Below are positions 47,375 through 58,269 of a stretch of 64,000 bases of DNA, one piece after another (position 1 is the stretch's first letter; each line of letters starts with the position of its first letter). The notes beneath the pieces are model-generated. The model was not told the DNA's origin, ran no database searches, and saw nothing but the letters and a program-made list of their open reading frames with translations. The translations under genes were made by a program, and so were the position numbers. The stretch lies in NCBI RefSeq assembly GCF_026151205.1, contig NC_087074.1:12753182-12817181 (forward strand), written 5' to 3'. The DNA is from Bolinopsis microptera. Taxonomy: Eukaryota; Ctenophora; Tentaculata; Lobata; Bolinopsidae.

Positions 47375-49722
47375 TCTTAGGGGGGGCGCCAAATCGTCGT
47401 TTGAATGTGGGACAATTTCGAAAACTTAACTAAAGTACTAGCAAAACTGCGCGTTTTGCTCTAGGTACACACTTTTCTAGAGATTTTACCGGCGTATCCT
47501 CTAAAATCACCTTATTTGTTCAATTTTAGATAGGGGCACCAAAAGGGGAGGGGGCGCCAACAGGGGGGCGCTTTTTCGGCGGGGGGGGGGAGGGGGCGCC
47601 AACATGGGGGCGCTTTTTCGGCGGGGGGGGGGGGGGATGGGCGCCAACAGGCAACGTTACGCCAATGGTCTCAGCTACATAGGTTGGGTCCCCCCTTTTA
47701 TTTTTTGTCATGACACATCATAGGATGATGAGGTCAGTAATAATGAACTCATTATTGGACTTATTTCGGCCGTGAATAATAATCGTCAGGACACTTATAG
47801 CGTGTAACCTAGCGGCTAGCACATGTAAAGATTTCATAAAATATTAACACGAACTCTTCGTGCGCAACACAAGTCAAATACTGATAAAGCTTAATAAGGA
47901 ATCGAGGGTGACAACAGAGAGATGTTTGTAGTTTGGAATCCATTCATTTGTTAGGGTTTATCTATGCTTATTAGATTGTCAGCCAAGGAATGCATCCACA
48001 AACTCTGACGATAAACAGTACAATTATATGATCAAGTTGCAACTAATAATACTCCGTATTTAAATAGTGACAAGGGATATAACATTCAGATATTTATTGT
48101 GTGTAACTTGCTGAGACAACATGATAATCTTAACAGTTAGCACTTATCGTACTGTTTATAAATACTGCATTTAAATGAAGACCTCAGATATTTGTAACAG
48201 TTCACCTTATCTGGCATAATTTGAAACTACTAGCACACCAATTACAATGGCTTCAAACTTTCATATCAATACATATCAGGGTCATGTTAGTTCACATATT
48301 TTGTTAAATTTCTCGCCCTTTTTTTACCTGAGTTCAGCTGTAAGTTGGCATGTCGTGCAATTGGGAATTGTTTTTGGTGTATTAGTGTTAAGTGTTTGAT
48401 TCTTGTTTGTTACGGATGGTATCCTTAGAACACTTCAAAAATGTATAGTCCTATGAGAATAGCTATATTTGAGAGTTACTCTCTATTATGTAGAGCTATT
48501 CATTTCCAACCTGGACTATAGTTCGGTGACGTGGAATACCGTAACTGCGTTACGGCATTTTATTAAACTGAAATGTACTATTTTGGAAGGCGCGCTAAGT
48601 TTAAGAGCTTTATCGGTTGCGCGCACAACACAACGTTTTAAGAATTTATAGAACTGAAGCGCCCATAGTCCACATTGACAGCTAATCGGTATTCAATAAT
48701 CGTGGTCTAAACTTCTAAATGAACGTCTGAAATACTAACAATATTCTGTAACACTCACTTGTCAACAGGTATAGTTATTATCTGCATGGCACTGTGTTTT
48801 GATGCAGTATTCGGGAATTACCAAGAAAAGCTGCTGAAGAAGTACCCCCACTTTACGAACGCAGATATCATTTTCTATACTTATTCTTTTGGAAGTCTCA
48901 TTATTCTCACCTGGCTATGTGGTTAGTCTTTTAACTTTCGTATCCCATTATCTCACATTATCATATTCACATATTAAGTTAAAACATGAACTGTCGCAAC
49001 ATCAGCAGTTTGAATATCTAACAGCTTCTATTTCAAAGTCACAATAGGATTTAAATCTACCTTCATTTTACAGCAACGGGGCAGTTTTTATCGAGTTTAA
49101 AGTATGCGTCTCAACACCACGACATCTATCCGTTAGCCATGATTTACGCCACAGTTGGATACCTCGGTGTTCAGTTTGTGTTGGCTCTGATAAAGTCTTC
49201 GGGTGTTCTCATAACTACATTCGGTAAGGGTTTTGTGATAATGAATCAGTATGTAATTTTTGATCAAAACTTGCACCATGGATTGTTTAAATTGTTTTTC
49301 AAACAACTTACTGTTATTTGTGAACATTTTGAAGTTTATTTATTTTCAGTTACTACGACGAGGAAAGTGCTGACAGTCGTTCTTTCCTTTATCTTCTTCA
49401 CTAAACCATTTACATTCCAATACGTTTGGTCTGGTTCTCTAGTGTTTCTTGGAATATGTGAGTTTTAGTTACTTTCCCTTATAATTTATCCTTATCAATC
49501 TGCTAAATTCGGCGGGCTCTCCAACAAAACTAAAAATTCTTCAACATTAATTTTACATTATCATTAAACTAACCCACTTTATTCCCAGGTATAAGCATCT
49601 GGAAGAGAAACAGAATAGCAATTCTCTACAATTTATCAAATGCAATAAGAGGTGTACAAGCGTTCGTAGGTGCTCACAGCACACCATTATCTAAACTTGA
49701 TAGGACTGTTCTGCAAGTCTAA
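36929..49722 (+). CDS. SLC35B3: SLC35B3-like PAPS transporter, nine exons
   Basis: Exons: 36929-37060, 37385-37515, 38070-38166, 38933-38990, 47048-47155, 48769-48921, 49074-49223, 49350-49457 and 49589-49722. All junctions are GT-AG, splice phases agree throughout, and the total is 1071 bases (356 residues plus stop). The family carries 3'-phosphoadenosine 5'-phosphosulfate into the Golgi for sulfation. Telling segments are FGWYL-like RSHGWYLSFIQF (exon 2), WMTVGTIGLSTVSLGFLNFP (3), VIFKSCKLIPVMIGG (4), SMCFGLIWFSLADQTVSPEF (5), DAVFGNYQEKLLKK (6), GYLGVQFVLALIKSSGVL (7) and TTRKVLTVVLSFIFFTKPFT then FQYVWSGSL (8). These segments favour B3 over the sister B2. Ten hydrophobic segments are expected and the tail is short. 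Intron 4 is 8.1 kb and holds two other genes. Confidence 0.93.
37640..37972 (-). pseudogene. LINE fragment: C-terminal end of a non-LTR reverse transcriptase ORF
   Basis: An 88-codon frame (37972-37706) contains RLPKYLLDWTPAHGRRSRGR, PRKNWRTCVLEDAV and AGNRKHWREMIRHKRQF, the well-known tail of many LINE reverse transcriptases (WTP-G-R-RGRP-WR...W). It is followed in minus sense by a short 3' tail with CAAGTATCAAGTAAGTAAT repeats, as in LINEs with tandem-repeat tails. It is strongly 5'-truncated and inserted antisense in intron 2 of the SLC35B3-like gene. Confidence 0.8.
38200..38782. mobile_element. 583-bp DNA transposon with palindromic ends and 8-bp target duplication
   Basis: Inverted ends of about 85-95 bp start GGCAGTATCGAGATAGCCCG on both sides and are flanked by a perfect CAGTTATT (38192-38199 and 38783-38790). 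Within each arm are nested palindromes of CTGTCCGCGGACAG type. GG termini with 8-bp duplications resemble Merlin elements, while hAT is disfavoured because the site lacks T at position 2 and A at position 7. The centre holds an open plus-strand frame of about 70 codons (38283-38505, DPDFEDPDFEDEQG... to ...GIVVVVDDGN, then stop), with no transposase features. The element lies in intron 3, 34 bp after exon 3. Confidence 0.8.
39053..39235 (+). repeat. CACGTGTATAT-rich tandem repeat
   Basis: Irregular units of ATCACGTGTATATTATCTCT and shorter CACGTGTATAT pieces, about 12 copies. The frame at 39060-39284 is generated by the repeat. It lies just inside intron 4. Confidence 0.85.
39465..39647 (+). 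pseudogene. Truncated copy of the neighbouring PAN/sushi membrane protein gene
   Basis: The DNA at 39518-39618 closely matches 42387-42478. The peptide LEKVLSLSESAEGIMIQQY parallels MEKVVSLSESIEGIMIQQY of the full gene. It then runs to a stop instead of the second domain. The preceding residues MPVLGLAILFSLLNHSF look like a signal peptide, so it might be a short secreted product, but a decayed partial duplication is more likely. Confidence 0.6.
40354..41491 (+). mobile_element. Snap-back Penelope-like remnant: GIY-YIG tail between 440-bp inverted arms
   Basis: 40354-40795 and 41048-41491 are reverse complements with few differences. Between them (about 40800-41090) a plus-strand frame encodes the end of a canonical PLE nuclease: TYRPLKCRFDEHYRSA, then LAKHYRESHPQH, NRKIKEARFLVEKKPTLND and a stop close to the right arm. 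The YVGE-type motif is broken (YGG followed by a stop). The right arm is thus the element's 3' end and the left arm an inverted copy of it, an arrangement known for Penelope insertions. It lies in intron 4 of the SLC35B3-like gene. Confidence 0.75.
41992..43290 (+). CDS. Single-pass membrane protein: PAN-like, lectin-like and sushi-like domains
   Basis: 432 residues from ATG 41992. A short hydrophobic start (MILQMILFVCSVTG) may be a signal peptide; two AG sites (41980, 42001) leave open an upstream first exon. Next come a PAN/apple-like domain with six Cys (about 50-130: CLKHVKTTFG...YDCWIYCKFMSKCVV...CTLYE...DIC), a middle region suggestive of a beta-trefoil (about 145-290, repeating SLSESIEG, SWVFKKIG and CLKVKSQ), a sushi/CCP-like module (about 300-365: FQVENGEV, ITIKCNKGFVV, IQCARDA, PC), a membrane helix (IWLIIVGCFLFVSVCSIVVL) and a 35-residue tail. 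It is probably a surface recognition or adhesion protein. It lies on the same strand inside intron 4 of the SLC35B3-like gene. Confidence 0.75.
   Translation: MILQMILFVCSVTGETESPVHTEFPTASSHNNLVSTSTHHYLVAQIPQECLKHVKTTFGSDIGKIGTFKTSRGLYDCWIYCKFMSKCVVLTFNIMNGECTLYEDSHQDMKMEDLSDICTMIIHVPKQCVYITTATTGPTMTMEKVVSLSESIEGIMIQQYASCLSYHGDKDTGKEAETYSLTWRPCHVAESWVFKKIGLKGNQSLYQISPSRRFSELCLEAEAENEIDEHFDMFVNLKKCLKVKSQRMILSEQLIVGFEDKTTYSIELAAQQNTILSIGNTQSLSSIGFQDPSQHDAFTCSTSQFQVENGEVINEKGLPFFLSEATITIKCNKGFVVKGVGLTNIQQIQCARDAISTMPCISIKDRKLMWKEKSTSLSEIWLIIVGCFLFVSVCSIVVLGLVLRRSFREMNLLQRKVEKSELTVQDPKISYE
43483..43577 (+). repeat. (TGTTATKTTC)n repeat
   Basis: About nine decamers made of TGTTATGTTC and then TGTTATTTTC, in two homogeneous blocks, just downstream of the PAN/sushi gene. 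Confidence 0.9.
44033..45402 (+). CDS. Short ZZZ3-related protein lacking Myb and ZZ domains
   Basis: Two exons, 44033-44164 and 44476-45402 (donor GTAATT, acceptor TTCGCAG, phase 0), give 352 residues. The C-terminal 75 residues match the conserved block upstream of the SANT/Myb domain in ZZZ3, an ATAC histone acetyltransferase subunit: FESDPLVLKNSVEYQELLQK, LAQRTIAIRDIDRL, AVRDPIKFIAKLQNGDL and FPCRQKMV. ZZZ3 itself goes on into Myb and ZZ domains; here a stop follows at once. The N-terminal half has seven 13-16-residue repeats of the TSGKTIPNLNNS type. The protein may bind ATAC partners without chromatin-reading domains, which is inference. It lies inside intron 4 of the SLC35B3-like gene on the same strand. 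Confidence 0.72.
45403..47047. other. Remainder of SLC35B3-like intron 4
   Basis: No further gene seen. Near 45500 and 45750, GGTGACCTTA and TAAGGTCACC-like ends could be the termini of a decayed MITE, but the match is short. Frames at 46216-46410 and 46930-47182 include the start of exon 5 in part and are otherwise unsupported. Confidence 0.4.
47290..47670 (-). repeat. GGCGCC-rich dispersed repeat with long poly-G, inverted relative of 35609-36425
   Basis: It contains a run of about 39 G (47331-47369) and shorter G runs at 47580-47590 and 47623-47635. Repeated GGGGGCGCCAACA and GCGCTTTTTCGGCG pieces are complements of the GGCGCCCCCACC/AAAAGCGCCCC unit at 35640-35670. It shares TTTTGCTCT, TCTAGAGAT and CTAAAATCACCT with that family. 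It lies in intron 5 of the SLC35B3-like gene. Confidence 0.8.
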
Positions 49723-50563
49723 GGATAAAATGACTAATTGGGATTTAAGGTTATTTTCTGCTGACAATTTTATTTTTGTTAACTTATGGAAAAGCGGATC
49801 TGCTTATTACTAATGTATTTTCTGCTGACTATTTTGATTTAGTTATGTTATAATTTTGCAGTTTGAATTTAGCTTGGTTTCTATAGCACTGTATACTTTG
49901 TATAGTGATAGAAATTTTAGTTAATTTATTTGTATTGAAGGCGTTCTTTAGGATTTTTAAACACTATTGCGAATAATTTTACAGATAAGACATCTTTCAG
50001 TAGCAGGTTTTTTGGGAAAATGTGTTTTGGCATCCATGCTACATTACGTTACAACTAATATTCTTGATGGAAAATCCATCGAGATAAAATGCTATCTTAT
50101 TTGGAATGATTCTAGATCAATACAACAGAGCATTTCATAATAATATCAGGTGTGCAAAAGTTGACTATGCACAGAAAATCTTAAATTCTATTAAAATGGC
50201 TATTTAACTTCAGTTTTGTCTAAAAATTCAGCCCAAGAAATTCAGCCCTTTGTCGGTTCATGACTTTGATGAGTTTTGAAACATGGTTTGGTATTCAAAC
50301 AAAGCGAGATCTCGCTCCATCCTGCAAGAACCACATCTTTGTCTGGTCGGGAGATTTATTTGCATGCTGAAGTCTGTGAGGTTTGGCTTTAAATGTGACC
50401 GCAACATCAGATCACAATCGCACGCGTACCCTCGGGTTTAAATAGTGTGCTCTGGGCTCGCAATTCTGTGTGGTATGGTGATGGAGGATGCCTAGGGCTA
50501 ACGAAACCCCTACGCGATATAAATTCCTGCATTTCCATTAAAGAATGTGAGGTTTAGTGTCTT

Positions 50564-51661
50564 GTGGAGGATAACAACTATGTCAGTCCCTGTTTCGGAG
50601 TGAGCTCTGCTCCCCGTCTCACACAAGCGCTGGTGCAACCAACCCTTGACATGATCACTTTCCTGCAATGGATACCGGGACCTGTATGCTGTGACTCTTA
50701 CCTAGTTAGTCCCCGACTACTAGCGCAGTCCAGACAGGGCAACTGCAGTAATGTAGTTGCATTTATCCTACAACAACAACATCAGATGGTATCACTCTCA
50801 AGTACTGTATGAGTACTCCCACGAACAAGTATATTGGTTAGATAAACACTGCCATGTAAAATAGTCCTAGTTTTGGGTGAAGAATTCGAAATTTTACCAC
50901 AATTATGTATGGATTTTCAAGGACCTTCTTTCGCGCAAAAATACCCACGGGAATTCACTTGTGGGTTAGGAGGTTTGAACACTATATTATCGAACATCCC
51001 GTACTTGTTTCTCTATATAATACTGTGGTGGTGCTTTTACAATGATATGATTTACATGTCTCAGCTGGTAATTATTTCATTCGTAATTTAAAGAAGCATT
51101 GAAATACTCGTTTAACAAATACATGTCTGACTATCCTGTGATTATCAAACAAGTTATTATAAACAACACCATATACGTATAAATTAATATAAAATCACAC
51201 AATATCGCTACTATTGGTACAAAACTATGAATCTGACAAAAGAAATAAAGAAGAGCAGCAATTCTATAACCTTCCAAACAATTGTCTTCGTTTACAGTTT
51301 CCGTCCTTCAAATGCTCAGCAACTCTGTTCTATACTCCATTTTAGGGTTCTGAGGCTCTGCCTCGTATCAGTGTATTTGTGTGCAGTTCACAAAGTCTGT
51401 CACCCGATTAATCGTCAAATTTACTGCATGATTTCGTCAAACTGGACCAGTCAGTTTCCAGTCAGTTACCAGAGTAACTCTTCATCGACGAGCCTTCACG
51501 TGGTTCAACCAAAGGTGCTGCTGGATTCCCTCCTTAGTATTCAGAATCTCCGGACAGAAGAAACACTTCACGTTCGTTACTGCTCGGTTGTAGTGAGTTC
51601 TCCAAATGTGGTTCGGAAGATACTGAAATTAAGAGGGGTTAGAACTAGAAGGGCTCTGTAA
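50564..51661 (+). CDS. Possible exons of an unrecognised gene
   Basis: Two plus-strand open segments have protein-like composition. 50564-50806 (LTQALVQPTLDMITFLQWIP, later CDSYLVSPRLLAQSRQGNCS and QQQHQM, followed by GTATCA as possible donor) has no ATG at its start. About 51346-51661 follows a CATTTTAG acceptor (LRLCLVSVYLCAVHKVC, then VQPKVLLDSLLSIQNLRTEE, and a basic end LKLRGVRTRRAL with a stop). Whether the two are joined is unclear, since phases depend on the donor chosen, and I recognise no domain. They could be a small Cys-rich or secreted protein, or chance frames. Confidence 0.3.
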
Positions 51662-52605
51662 TGTTTAAAATATATCAAATATAAATGTCTGGTCCTACTT
51701 TTTAAACTTATTAAATGTGGGCATCGAGATTCGAGATGACTTATAAAATTGGTACTTTTAAAGCAAAATAATAATTTTTTAAATGTCAGCTAGATATGGT
51801 ACATGATGGTAATCAAGGTGCGGCAGAGACCAAAGACGATGCAGTGCACGAAAACTTTAGCTCAATTTGGTGTCCTCTAAAATCAGAAAAATTTCTCACA
51901 ATCATTTTTTCCCTCACCGTCTCACTCGGTGACGGTCTCAGAAAGTTAATTTTACTTGATCAACATCAAAGTTAAACTGATGCATCTCACGGTATTTAGC
52001 CGACGAAATGATTGTCACTGATTTTCTCATAAAATTAGAGTGCCATCTGGCACAATAAATAATGAGACGTGCGCAACCTGCCGTGAATTTAATATGGTTT
52101 TCAACTTTTTACTTCAAAATGGCCGCATGCTAGAACGCATGTCAGCTTGTCTCAAATCTATAGTCGGCGGTTCGGTTTCTGTTTTGTGGTTCGCAACTTT
52201 TGCTTGACAGACAGATCTTAGGTTGTTGACGAGGGCGTTTTCTCTACAGCTCTCGTAATGCCATTGTTCTCGAGTATATTGACGTGCCGGCATACACAGC
52301 ACGCAATATTAAGTCATGTACCAACAAACGAAATTTCGACGTCCAATGAGATCAGCGAAAAAACGTGCACGTGACAAACATGGTCTAATCAAAAAGCTCC
52401 CCTCGTGGGCCAGTACCAGACAAGCAAGCATGAGCAACTGGACTCTCCCCAGTGACTCTCGGTTGACCAATCAGCGTCCCGTATTATGTCTCACTACCAA
52501 TCACATGGCGGGAATTGTGGCACGTGACCGGGCTGGTCCGAGTGCGATGCTTGCCTAGAACTCGGTCCCGTGATTCGGTACAAGTTCGTCAGTTACTGAT
52601 ACACT

Positions 52606-55600
52606 TTAGGTCAACGCTCTATCACCATGGGAATAAACAGCAGCACGGTTGGGCACTGCATGGTGGCGGGGTCGACAGGTGACTACCAGCACGAATAGTG
52701 GGCAGGACAACACGTGCAGGTCCGGTTTAACACGATTAAAGTCGTAAACACCCACCTGGCTACGGGCAAAGCGTTCTCCACAGATGCTGCACGGCTTGTC
52801 TTTGATCTTTTGATGTACCTGTGAGAATGTAGGTTTAAATGATCGGCATATTGAACTGATGTTTTGTGAAGTGGTTTTATTAAAAACTCACTGTCCTTTG
52901 AAGAGGTTAGATCGCATGCACTCAGAGGTTCTATTCAAAGATAGCCAGCCAGCTTTTCCAAACTAATGCGGTTTATGTTTAAAAGTGCGCAAGAATCGTT
53001 AATTTCGGAAATAATATTCACGGTTCTAGAATCTAGATTAACAGCTCGGCCGATGTTTTTTGCTATTAACCTGTCGGATGTGTCTGAGAAGGGAACTGAA
53101 TTGGGAGAAGCTGGTGTTACAGGTGCTGCAGACGTTACTTTTCTTGTCACCCGGTGTTAGACCGTCCGACATTGGACTGTGTCCGGTGTTCAGGGGGCTT
53201 TGTTGGGATCGTTTGTAAGGGTGGTAAGGAGAGGAGGATGGGCGGCCCACGGTCGGGAATTTCAGCTGAAATGTTCATGTTAAGGAATGTAATGTTTGGA
53301 GAAAGATTTTTGCGAAAATTATAATTATAATTTTCCTTGTTTACATATGTTTTTCATGCAGCTACAGACAGAATTTTAACATAGAATTTTCTTGAAAACT
53401 GAACGAGCACAAATACTTACATTAGTATGAGGAGCAGCAACATTATTCAGGTTGAACTGAACCCAGTTGGCTGGCAGCAGAATACCAGGCATCTTCTGAT
53501 CGACTCCTTGACAGATCGATGACGTCACCTGACTCTGTGATGACGTCATCAATTGAGGCGCCTCACTTTGGCAGGTAGCCAGGCCGGAGCTGTTTTGATC
53601 CTGAGTGCTGTTCACACTGCTCTTCATCATTTCCACTATATCACCCATGGTGATGTCCGTGTTCTCGACCAGGTCGTTGATTATCGTCACGAGTTTGCTG
53701 ACCACCTCGTCCTGTGAACCGGTGGATCCTTCTTCTGAGCTCAGCGCCTGAGAGTGTTTTGTTTTTACTTTCTTGTGGTGTAAAACGTTAAAAGCTCAGT
53801 GTGAAATATTGGTCAAATATAATCTGTTTCATCAAGTGCATTAAATCGAGTTTGATCTAGAATAAAGCAAATTAGAAGATTGTTCAATTTCTACAGGATC
53901 AATACAGAACAATAAAAAAGAAGAAAATTGTTCATTAATTTAAAAAAGAAAGTTCTCTACATATAATCGAGCTAAAAAGTATTACCTTCAGGACTTCGTT
54001 GAGGTCCACGCCATTCGTATCAGGTAAAGAGTTGACAGGGGAATCGCGTTCAGCGGAGGAAATAGGACTTGAGACACCATTCTCTGTGGAGGCAGTCTCC
54101 AATTCTTCAAATGAGACATTCGTAGTCGGTCCTTGTACAAGGTTATCATTCGCCATTTCTTCTGCCTCAACTGTTCTTTTGTTAAAATCTTCAGGTGGTG
54201 TCATCATAGGAGAGCTTGTAACGGCTGCCAGATCCAGTCGTGACTTGGAATCGTCTAAAAGAGTTACGATGGGAGAGATTTCATTCAGATAGAGTTTCCT
54301 AGCGAGGTTATCTTTCTTAGGAGTAGAAGCAGGAGAAATTACAGGAGTAGTAGAAGGAGAAGCTAGAGAGACGCAGCCTTGTAACATACTGCTGTCAACC
54401 GGGATGAAGATACTCTTACCATCTGGGGACCTAATGGGGGGTGTGCTGAGGATACTGCTCAGGGAAATGACAGGAGTTCCTGCAGGGACTGACTCCGAGG
54501 GGAGCGAGCTAGAGAGAGGTGTGGAGTTTGAGAGCCAGGGAGTTGAGGTGGTGAGGGTTGAGGGAGGAGTTGAGAGGAGAGACTCGTGGCTCCTGACCAG
54601 GGATCCTGTGTTGGAGAGGAGTGATCCGGAGGTGGAGAGGAAACCGTTCTGGTTAGCGTTCAGACCAGGAACTGAGTTAGGGAAAGCAGGTTTCGAGCTG
54701 CTGATGAGCGGAGATGGTCGGTGTAGAGCTGATTTAGAGAACATGTTAGCTGGGATTGGGGCGGAGTTAGGGATCAGCGGAGACCTCGAGTGAAGGAGGG
54801 ATGTCTGGGTGTTGAGGAGGTTGGTTTGAGGAAACTGGTTGTTTTCCAACAGAGGGGATTGACTTCTCAATATGGACTGTTGCTTGTTCTGTGGCAAGTC
54901 TTTAACACTGTTGTTGGAAAGAAACTGGATTAGAAGGGCCATCATGATGTTTCGTATCTTTGGTTCGCTTTGACCTTGGCTCAGTAGTAAATCTACCTGA
55001 AATAATTGAATGTTAATTTATGATAATATCAAAATGTATCTCTTAGCTAGCTGGAACTGTAATTGTTGTTAATCTTATTGCCTAAGTTTTTACTATACCC
55101 TTTTAGAGTTTAAACGTGAGAACAGTATCGATAAACAATGTTATGTCGGCCATAACCCGTGAACTTAAAGAATTTAGAAAGATCGGTTAACAATTTCTAA
55201 ATTGCTTGTTAATTCAGATAGCACATTATATGGTACCTAATAATAAGCCAATCATGTACATGTCCCAAACTCCAGGTACTTCTCGTGGTTTGAGAGTTTG
55301 AGGCCGGATCTCATTGAATAACGGTTCAGATAATCGGATTCCAATCAAGGAGAGTGCAGCCATACATGTCATTTAAATCGTTGGTGCGGATGCTTATCGT
55401 GCTTGACGAACCCTGCACACTAAGGAACTGGAACTAAATGTAGGGTCCGTGACGTGTTTACAATGTGAAGAGACAAAACCCCTATTTACCTTGGTCCCCA
55501 TAAATCTAAACGGTTCACTCCCACTCCCTTCAGCTGTTTTCACGTCCACGTGACTTCTTGTCAGCCCTGTGAGTGGTGGAGCGAGCCAGGGAAGGGCAGG

Positions 55601-57303
55601 GATTGGTTAGCAAGCTGGAGATCCCTCAAGTTGTGGGCCACTCCGGCGTGTCATGGGTGTGGGAGCAAAAGCTCAGCTCGGCAACTCAACGTCAACTTTC
55701 CACGAACCCAGGCTCTTTGAGTGTATTGACGCGTCGGTACTTCAAACAAGCAGTTCATACGAGTAATCTTCAAAGGTTTGAGAGGAAATATGGGGTTCTG
55801 GAGGTATCTGATTAGATTGGAACAATGATCTGGGACTCAGGGAGGGGATTGGTTAGTCCCAGACTTGCACTGCGGTCACTTACATGTCGTGCTAAATATC
55901 GAGTCTGATAATTGATGTACTCTTTGAAACAGCACTGGACGTAACTTTTACTTTGTATTCAGATTACCGAGTACTAGCAAGTAGCAAGATCTGAATTAAT
56001 CGATCATGTCGAGCTGGTTTAGTTATAAATTATATTCGACAAATTCGACAGAATTTATTACAATAAGCCTTTCATTTACGCCGTTTTAGCAAGGGCTAGG
56101 TGGCGTGATTTGAGTAGAGACTTCTATCACATACCCATCCGCCCAGGAGGTAGAATCGGATCTTGGGATTAATGAGACTTTCTCAAGTACGAGGGTTTTA
56201 ACCAATCAGAGTGCAGCACATAGGTAACGTGTCGGAAAAGAACCAACGAGAGGGACCTATCTTATAACCTGGATGGAGGTGTACCGACAAAACCCAACAA
56301 ATGGACCCCCACGAAGATGTATTGCCTACAACCTCCCTGTGATATTATAAACGGTGGCATCGAGATATTCGGCATTGGACGCAGATTAGTAGAAATAGTG
56401 AGAAGTTCAAGATAATGCTGATAAGATAGCCGATAGCTGAGCTGATTACAAAATTACCAAGTACTGATTTTAGCGCAGTGCCAAGATTATTGATATGATA
56501 ACACAATCATGGTCGTAATTTATAAATCAGGATTATTAGAGTAGAATTTGAACCACCGACGGCAGGCCGGAAACTGAACTGTTGACTCATTTGAACTCGA
56601 GACTCATGACTCAAAACGTATTTTCAAAAAGAATAAAAACATGCCCTTTAAACGTCGCAATCACATATATTATATATATCAATAATTTTACCAATATTAC
56701 CAAGACAGATAATATTTACGAGTCAAACAAAGCTTTTTACTTTTAATTTAACTTAGTTTCCGAAAAGTTGTCGTCTGAAAACATTCGATTTCAACGGTTT
56801 TAAAAATAAATTAGAACATTTTCTGACATGCCATGTGCCAGTAATCCCGCCTGAAGCTGTGAGTCAATCAAGACAAACATATGCTGTTAATAATTTTTTT
56901 GCCGCTCGTGAATAATCATGAAAACATACGTAATTCATAAGAAAATAAATTATCACGTCTTGTAATGCCCAGACTGCAGTCAGACTTGTACGAATTATTT
57001 TGACTTAGAATTTTCACGTGACAACAACTTTTCTAACTTAATTTTCTAATTCCACGTGAGTCAAAACCGGAATTATATTGAACGTATAAATCAAACAGGA
57101 AAAATTGGAACAGAAAGCGAAAGAAGTATTCGATTACAAACCTCTTTGCTAGAAATGGAGAGTGGTTGAGCCAGAGTGCAGAGGAATGTTTGGGTAAGGA
57201 GTCCGATAAATTCCGCATCTGTGGTACATCCTAGAGTATCTTTGTACTTGATGAGTTTAGTGTACTGGAAAGAGGGCAATTGGAGGGGCTGAAGTGTTTC
57301 CAT
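52606..57303 (-). CDS. C2H2 zinc-finger protein with long Ser/Pro-rich region
   Basis: Exons: 57303-57142 (ATG), 54996-53986, 53747-53421, 53265-53071 and 52818 down to a donor at 52755 or, unspliced, a stop at 52606. Acceptors are good (ATTTCAG, CTCTCAG, ATTTCAG, TCACAG) and all phases are 0. The N-terminal 110 residues are helical (LIKYKDTLGC, EFIGLLTQTFLCTLAQPL, SQGQSEPKIRNIMMALLIQF). A low-complexity region of about 230 residues repeats SPLI/SSLL motifs. A finger, VCSTCNTSFSQFSSLLRHIR, is completed by QVH across the last intron. A second finger, KPCSICGERFARSQ, has its Cys pair but no His pair within the exon, so either another exon exists or the finger is truncated. It is likely a nuclear DNA-binding regulator; I do not know an ortholog. 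Confidence 0.72.
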
Positions 57304-58269
57304 TTGAATCCTTGGAAAGTTAATTTGGGTTAGCTTCTGTTAAATCGACTCGCGTATTTGCGGTAAAATTACAGTTAGTAATGTTCGTTACAAGAAATGT
57401 TCGTTTTGGAATGATAAACGATTAAATCAGTACGCAAGCAGCTGATTACAAACGGGCAACACGATTTCAGATAATCAAAAACGATGAATATTACAGCAAC
57501 AAATAAGCGGAATAATATCATGATAATAATGGTTTCGCACGACAGTAATCATATCTTTAAAAAGTCGACAGACGCGGTGAACGACTGGTCAAAATAATTG
57601 AAGCGATACACTGCAGCCTCGGCTATAACTATTCCAGATTTACAAGTCCCAATATTCCCAATTTCCTGACACAGCAATTAGGAACAAGGACAGTGTGGCA
57701 GGGAACTGGAGCGAGATCAAAGACACGACGTGAGACAACCAACTGGAATAACTAAGAACCACAATTGCGGGCTGAGCGAGCACAGCCAAGTATGAAGCGG
57801 GGTGGAACAGTAAAGGTCTTATGTCACAACATTACATCAACTCAGTAGAGCTACTCAACCGAGTTTCAGACACACCCAATTCTCAAGCTCGAGCTGGTTT
57901 GCTTTGAAACTACTGTCTACGAAGCAGCTTTAATCAACGTCGCCCAAATTTATTAGGAGCTCAAGTCCCTCGCCCTGGTGGAACAGAAAGGCCCTGCACT
58001 TGCAGTCAGCCATACTGGCTTGGTGCATGGTGGGTTTAACTTTAACACAGAAAATATTTGCCGGATTTTATCAAATAAAGTTGAAATAACGGCACACAAT
58101 TTAAAAAAATCATGACATATTCAAGGCGTAACAGCTTGTATAACCGTGACCATGATGATGACTTGATCTCGAAACTCAAGCAAGAGTTGCGATTTAGCAA
58201 CGATCACGAAGCGTATGATCCGTGAAATGATACCAACACCTCTCCAGTTGAGAACATCACATAGATAAA

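Noticed and set aside
54404-54793. 129-codon plus-strand frame
   Set aside because: It is antisense to the low-complexity exon of the zinc-finger gene, whose frame is supported by splice phases.
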